From contig CAYZUX010000002.1 of assembly GCA_964481775.1 (NCBI GenBank), positions 1-64,000 on the forward strand: a DNA stretch of 64,000 nt, written 5' to 3'. Numbering within the stretch: the first letter of the stretch is position 1; each line of letters starts with the position of its first letter. The notes under the pieces were generated by a model. That model saw only the letters and a list, made by a program, of their open reading frames with translations, was not told where the DNA came from and ran no database searches. This document shows positions 60,957-64,000 of the stretch, piece after piece. Origin of the DNA: OLB16 sp964481775. GTDB lineage: Bacteria; Hinthialibacterota; Hinthialibacteria; OLB16. The position numbers were made by a program, and so were the translations under genes.

Positions 60957-62210
60957 TCACCTGGGAAACAAATCCATCGCCAAATCACGGAATCCTCGAA
61001 CCCGGTGTACAGTCGCCAAGTCGGCATCATGCTGATCCCTGCCATTGACAGATGTCCGTGAGAGGACCACCAGGTCTTCTCCATCCACCAACGCGGCAGG
61101 ATACATAAATGACTGGTGCGGATCCCGTGTGTTGGCGATACATCCAGCGGGAAACCAATTCAACGCATCCACACTGTAAGACAGCATCAGGAAACGTCGG
61201 TCGTTGCCAGGACCACCCGCGAACCGTTTGTTTTCCCGGATACGGTCCCACTGAAAAACAACCCCCTGTGAGTCTGCGGGCAGGTTGGCGGTCATCCAGA
61301 AAAGGCCTGATTTCTCATCATGCAGGATGAAGAACTTGTTCTGTCCACCGGGCATCGGATAGAACTGAGTGAAGCGGAGATCCATTTTTCCACCATCCTC
61401 AGAAAGGTCGCAGACTGCTGCCAGGCCAGCTGTGGCATAGCCATCAAGCACCGTTCGAGACATAACCCGGATCTGCCCTTGTACAAGAACCACATTGGGC
61501 TCCAACCAACTGTCATCCGGCCACTGCTCCCATTCGGGCAACATGACAGGATACATTCCCCGAACAACCTCTCGTGGTGTGGACGGTTTTGGGGCTTCAC
61601 TGGACATACGCCATGCGGATGAAGACAACAGATCCTGGCCAAGATCACCCGCAATCACCACCGTCCCACCCTGGTAGCCACCGCTGTTGAGTGCCCAGTA
61701 AAGCCGGTTTTGGTGGATGACCATCCCAGTGTGGCAATTCCAGTAAGAACCCTGGAACAATAACACCGGTTGAGACCAGGTTTCTCCCTCATCCAGGCTC
61801 TTCACGAGCGAGACATTCTCCCATTTAGCTGGCTGGACAAACATGTAAGTGACACCCTCATGAACAAAGGGGGTGGCATCTGAATAAGGAAGGGTTGGAA
61901 GAGGTGTCCAGGTCTTTCCTCCATCCAAACTGCGTGAGAGAAAAGTCTGCCAGGATCGCACCCCATGCCAGTCATCGGTAGCTCGTTCCAGGCAGGGCGC
62001 TGCTACCAGTAAACCACCGGAAGGCAGACGGACAATGCCTGGATCATGGATGTAATAGCGACCCGTCTCGGGGACACGGGTTGCGATCCAGTAATCCTGA
62101 ACCAAGGGTGTCATCATTCCTCCCTGGAGATGCTGGCTCGATCCTAACAGGAAAAGCAGGGATATCAGACACCTTGTCACCCGGAGAATGACATCTGTCC
62201 GAGACGGCAT
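60957..62210 (-). CDS. Secreted sialidase-like BNR propeller
   Basis: 417 residues from ATG 62210 with signal peptide ending near SQHLQGG; an earlier start at 62258 gives a longer N-terminus without a signal. Asp boxes SLDGGKTW and SLDEGETW, and the segment HDPGIVRLPSGGLLVAAPC, fit the sialidase superfamily. Probably an exo-glycosidase on host or environmental glycans; sialic acid as substrate is not shown. It ends 59 bases before recN. Confidence 0.78.
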   Translation of the reverse strand: MPSRTDVILRVTRCLISLLFLLGSSQHLQGGMMTPLVQDYWIATRVPETGRYYIHDPGIVRLPSGGLLVAAPCLERATDDWHGVRSWQTFLSRSLDGGKTWTPLPTLPYSDATPFVHEGVTYMFVQPAKWENVSLVKSLDEGETWSQPVLLFQGSYWNCHTGMVIHQNRLYWALNSGGYQGGTVVIAGDLGQDLLSSSAWRMSSEAPKPSTPREVVRGMYPVMLPEWEQWPDDSWLEPNVVLVQGQIRVMSRTVLDGYATAGLAAVCDLSEDGGKMDLRFTQFYPMPGGQNKFFILHDEKSGLFWMTANLPADSQGVVFQWDRIRENKRFAGGPGNDRRFLMLSYSVDALNWFPAGCIANTRDPHQSFMYPAALVDGEDLVVLSRTSVNGRDQHDADLATVHRVRGFRDLAMDLFPR

Positions 62211-62269
62211 GGCAGGTTTCCTGCCCCCGGATTCCCGGTACATGGCCAGACCAGACACTTGTGGATTCC

Positions 62270-64000
62270 CTATTTTGCGGCTTGCTGAAGCATCTCTTCG
62301 GCCAGACGCAGGCTTCCCTCGCTGGCATCGGTTCCCATCATGCGAGCCAGCTCCTCGGCCCGTGCCTGGCCCTCCAGGGGGGTAATCCGGACCAAGGTCT
62401 TCTGCCCATTCGTCTCCTTATCAATCCGCAGATGGTGATCCCCTTTGGAGGCAATCGGTGCGAGATGGGTAATACACAGGACTTGGCGTTCGGCGGAGAG
62501 GGATTTGATCTTGCCTCCAACCACGTGCGCAGTTTTTCCTCCAATCCCCGAGTCGATCTCATCGAAGACCAGGACATCCACTCCATCCACTCTTGCCAGC
62601 ACCGCCTTGATGGCCAACATCACCCGTGAGATCTCGCCGCCGGAGGCTACTTGCTTGAGAGTTTTAAGCGGTTCCCCTGGATTCGTGGAGATGCGGAAAT
62701 GAACCACATCCCAACCCGTACTGGTAATGGGGGATTCATCATCCTGCGGGTAGTTCATGCGGAGCACGCTGGGAGCGGTAGCGGGATCGATCATGGCCAC
62801 TTCAGCTTCAAAACGTGCTGCCGGCATCCCGAGTTGACGCAATTCCAGGGTGATTTCACCACTCAGTTGCTTGGCCACCTTCCGGCGTTTCTTGGACAGT
62901 TCGGTGGCTTGCCTGCCAAGATCCTGGGTTATTTTCTGAAGTTTCTTTTCAAGACTGGAACGCTCTTCTTCAAAGTTCTCCAGGCGGTCCAGTTCGGTCT
63001 TGGACTCACCCAGGAAAGAAAGGACTTCTTCAATGGAGTTCCCATACTTACGCTTGAGGTTATGGATCAGATGCAACCGTCCCTCGATTTCATCCAAACG
63101 TCCCGGTTGGAACTCCAGGGATTCATGATACTTGCGGACAGTGGAAGCCAACTCCTCAAGGACATATCCTGCACTTTCGGCATGGTTTCTGGCTGCAGCG
63201 ATATCGGGATCCCGTTGGGCCATGTCTTCCAGACGAGATTGCACCTGCCCCATTGCACGAAGGACTCCCAAAGTGTCCTCCTCATCCCCTTCCAGTAATG
63301 CCAAAACCGCTGCTGAATGCTCATTGAGCGATTCGAAGTTTCTCAGCCGCCTTTTTTCGGCACCAAGTTCCTCTTCCTCGCCGGGACGCAGCTCAGCCTC
63401 TTCAATCTCACCAATCTGGAATTTCAGCTGGTCCAGCAGACGGTGCCTTTCACGTTCCTGGGTGATCAAATCGAGCTGCCGTTGATGGGTTTCCCGCCAT
63501 TCCTCATAGGTTTGTCCCAGCCGTTCCGAATCTTCGGAAAGTTCACCAAAAGCATCCAGGATTCCCAGGTAATTTTTCGGATTGAGCAAGGTCTGATGAT
63601 CATGTTGACCATGGAGATCCACCAGAAGGCCGCCAATCTCATTCAAAGCCGCCAGGGTAGTCGTGGAATTGTTCACAAAACAACGGTTTTTTCCGGCACG
63701 ATTGAGAGTTCTTTTGAGGATCAGGGAGTCATCCATTTCCAAGCCCGCATCCTCCATAAAAGCCGTCAGACGTTTGTAGCCTGGACTGTTCGAGTCTAAT
63801 TCAAAGACCGCCTCCACGGTTGCCTGATCCTGCCCTTGACGGATCGAATCGCTGGAGGAACGCTCTCCGAGCACCATCGACAGAGCATCCATGACAATTG
63901 TTTTGCCAGCACCAGTCTCTCCGGTGATGACATTGAGCCCTTTTTGGAGTTTGAGATCGGCAGATTCAATCAGAACAAAGTTTCGTATCGACAGATCGGT
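62270..64000 (-). CDS. recN: DNA repair protein RecN, 5' end outside the window
   Basis: 577 residues visible; the N-terminus is cut by the window edge. Reading begins TDLSIRNFVLIESADL and includes Walker A GETGAGKTIV. An SMC-like coiled coil (about 190-370) and Walker B VDVLVFDEIDSGIGG close the ATPase. RecN acts in double-strand break repair. An internal Met 36 residues after the window edge is not the real start, because Walker A lies upstream of it. Confidence 0.95.
   Translation of the reverse strand, partial: TDLSIRNFVLIESADLKLQKGLNVITGETGAGKTIVMDALSMVLGERSSSDSIRQGQDQATVEAVFELDSNSPGYKRLTAFMEDAGLEMDDSLILKRTLNRAGKNRCFVNNSTTTLAALNEIGGLLVDLHGQHDHQTLLNPKNYLGILDAFGELSEDSERLGQTYEEWRETHQRQLDLITQERERHRLLDQLKFQIGEIEEAELRPGEEEELGAEKRRLRNFESLNEHSAAVLALLEGDEEDTLGVLRAMGQVQSRLEDMAQRDPDIAAARNHAESAGYVLEELASTVRKYHESLEFQPGRLDEIEGRLHLIHNLKRKYGNSIEEVLSFLGESKTELDRLENFEEERSSLEKKLQKITQDLGRQATELSKKRRKVAKQLSGEITLELRQLGMPAARFEAEVAMIDPATAPSVLRMNYPQDDESPITSTGWDVVHFRISTNPGEPLKTLKQVASGGEISRVMLAIKAVLARVDGVDVLVFDEIDSGIGGKTAHVVGGKIKSLSAERQVLCITHLAPIASKGDHHLRIDKETNGQKTLVRITPLEGQARAEELARMMGTDASEGSLRLAEEMLQQAAK

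Noticed and set aside
62270..63892. recN as a complete 540-residue gene starting at 63892
   Set aside because: The Walker A motif is encoded upstream of that Met, so the gene continues to and beyond the window edge.
1..64000. CRISPR arrays, insertion sequences or prophage
   Set aside because: No regularly spaced direct repeats, transposase, integrase or phage structural genes were seen.

Overview
The window reads as a chromosomal segment of a Gram-negative, polysaccharide- and glycoprotein-degrading bacterium. An outer membrane is implied by an Mla-type lipid transport operon, a putative outer-membrane barrel paired with a multiheme cytochrome, and many Sec or Tat signal peptides. The mix of sialidase-like propellers, Gfo/Idh/MocA and phytanoyl-CoA-dioxygenase-like proteins, Fn3-bearing proteases and a GT41 O-GlcNAc-type transferase resembles genomes of the PVC superphylum and of candidate phyla such as Hydrogenedentota, Sumerlaeota or Poribacteria. 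This placement is an impression from gene content, not a phylogenetic result. There is no insertion sequence, prophage or CRISPR array.

Layout: (1) 1-5.98 kb holds argC, a feoA-feoB-small Cys-rich protein iron-uptake operon, proC and an orphan sugar-binding protein. (2) 6.1-16.2 kb holds a secreted glycosidase-like protein, a Tat-type aldo/keto reductase, a PfkB kinase, yicC-gmk-oligogalacturonate lyase (overlapping genes), a secreted M30-like metalloprotease with two Fn3 domains and a Spy/CpxP-like protein. (3) 16.3-19.8 kb is a three-gene MCE (Mla) operon whose MCE protein carries a long beta-rich C-terminus. (4) 20-30.3 kb is a glycan region: two minus-strand hydrolase-like genes, then a plus-strand run of two unknown membrane proteins, a GH106-like enzyme, a glycosylasparaginase-like hydrolase and a TPR-GT41 transferase. 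(5) 30.4-37.9 kb is a tight minus-strand operon: outer-membrane barrel, 13-heme cytochrome, iron-type binding lipoprotein, PAS histidine kinase, degenerate rhomboid, glycosyltransferase. (6) 38-46.7 kb has a pseudo-receiver/STAS protein, a GT39-like membrane protein fused to PA14, and the translation operon tRNA-Val, thrS, infC, rpmI, rplT, pheS (no pheT). infC appears to start at AUC and overlaps rpmI by 77 bp. (7) 46.7-64 kb is mixed: an HTH-methyltransferase fusion, a calcium-binding-type protein, a Rieske/cytochrome b-c pair, an ECF sigma unit, two toxin-antitoxin modules flanking an oxidoreductase, a PhyH dioxygenase, FecR, a radical SAM protein, an RNA methyltransferase, a sialidase and recN running off the end.

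The most striking observation is the cytochrome b at 51542-52918. It aligns clearly with cytochrome b6 and keeps the Qo-site PEWY motif and the two histidines for the p-side heme. Both histidines for the n-side heme are replaced, by Cys103 and Tyr205. With the adjacent intact Rieske protein and a fused C-terminal cytochrome c, this looks like a quinol-oxidising complex that cannot run a normal Q cycle. The second is the porin/13-heme cytochrome pair, a candidate route for electrons across the outer membrane. Others are the MCE protein with a barrel-like tail, a rhomboid without its catalytic residues, a receiver-like domain without its Asp and apparently without a normal start codon, and a perfect pair of dRS3-like inverted repeats.
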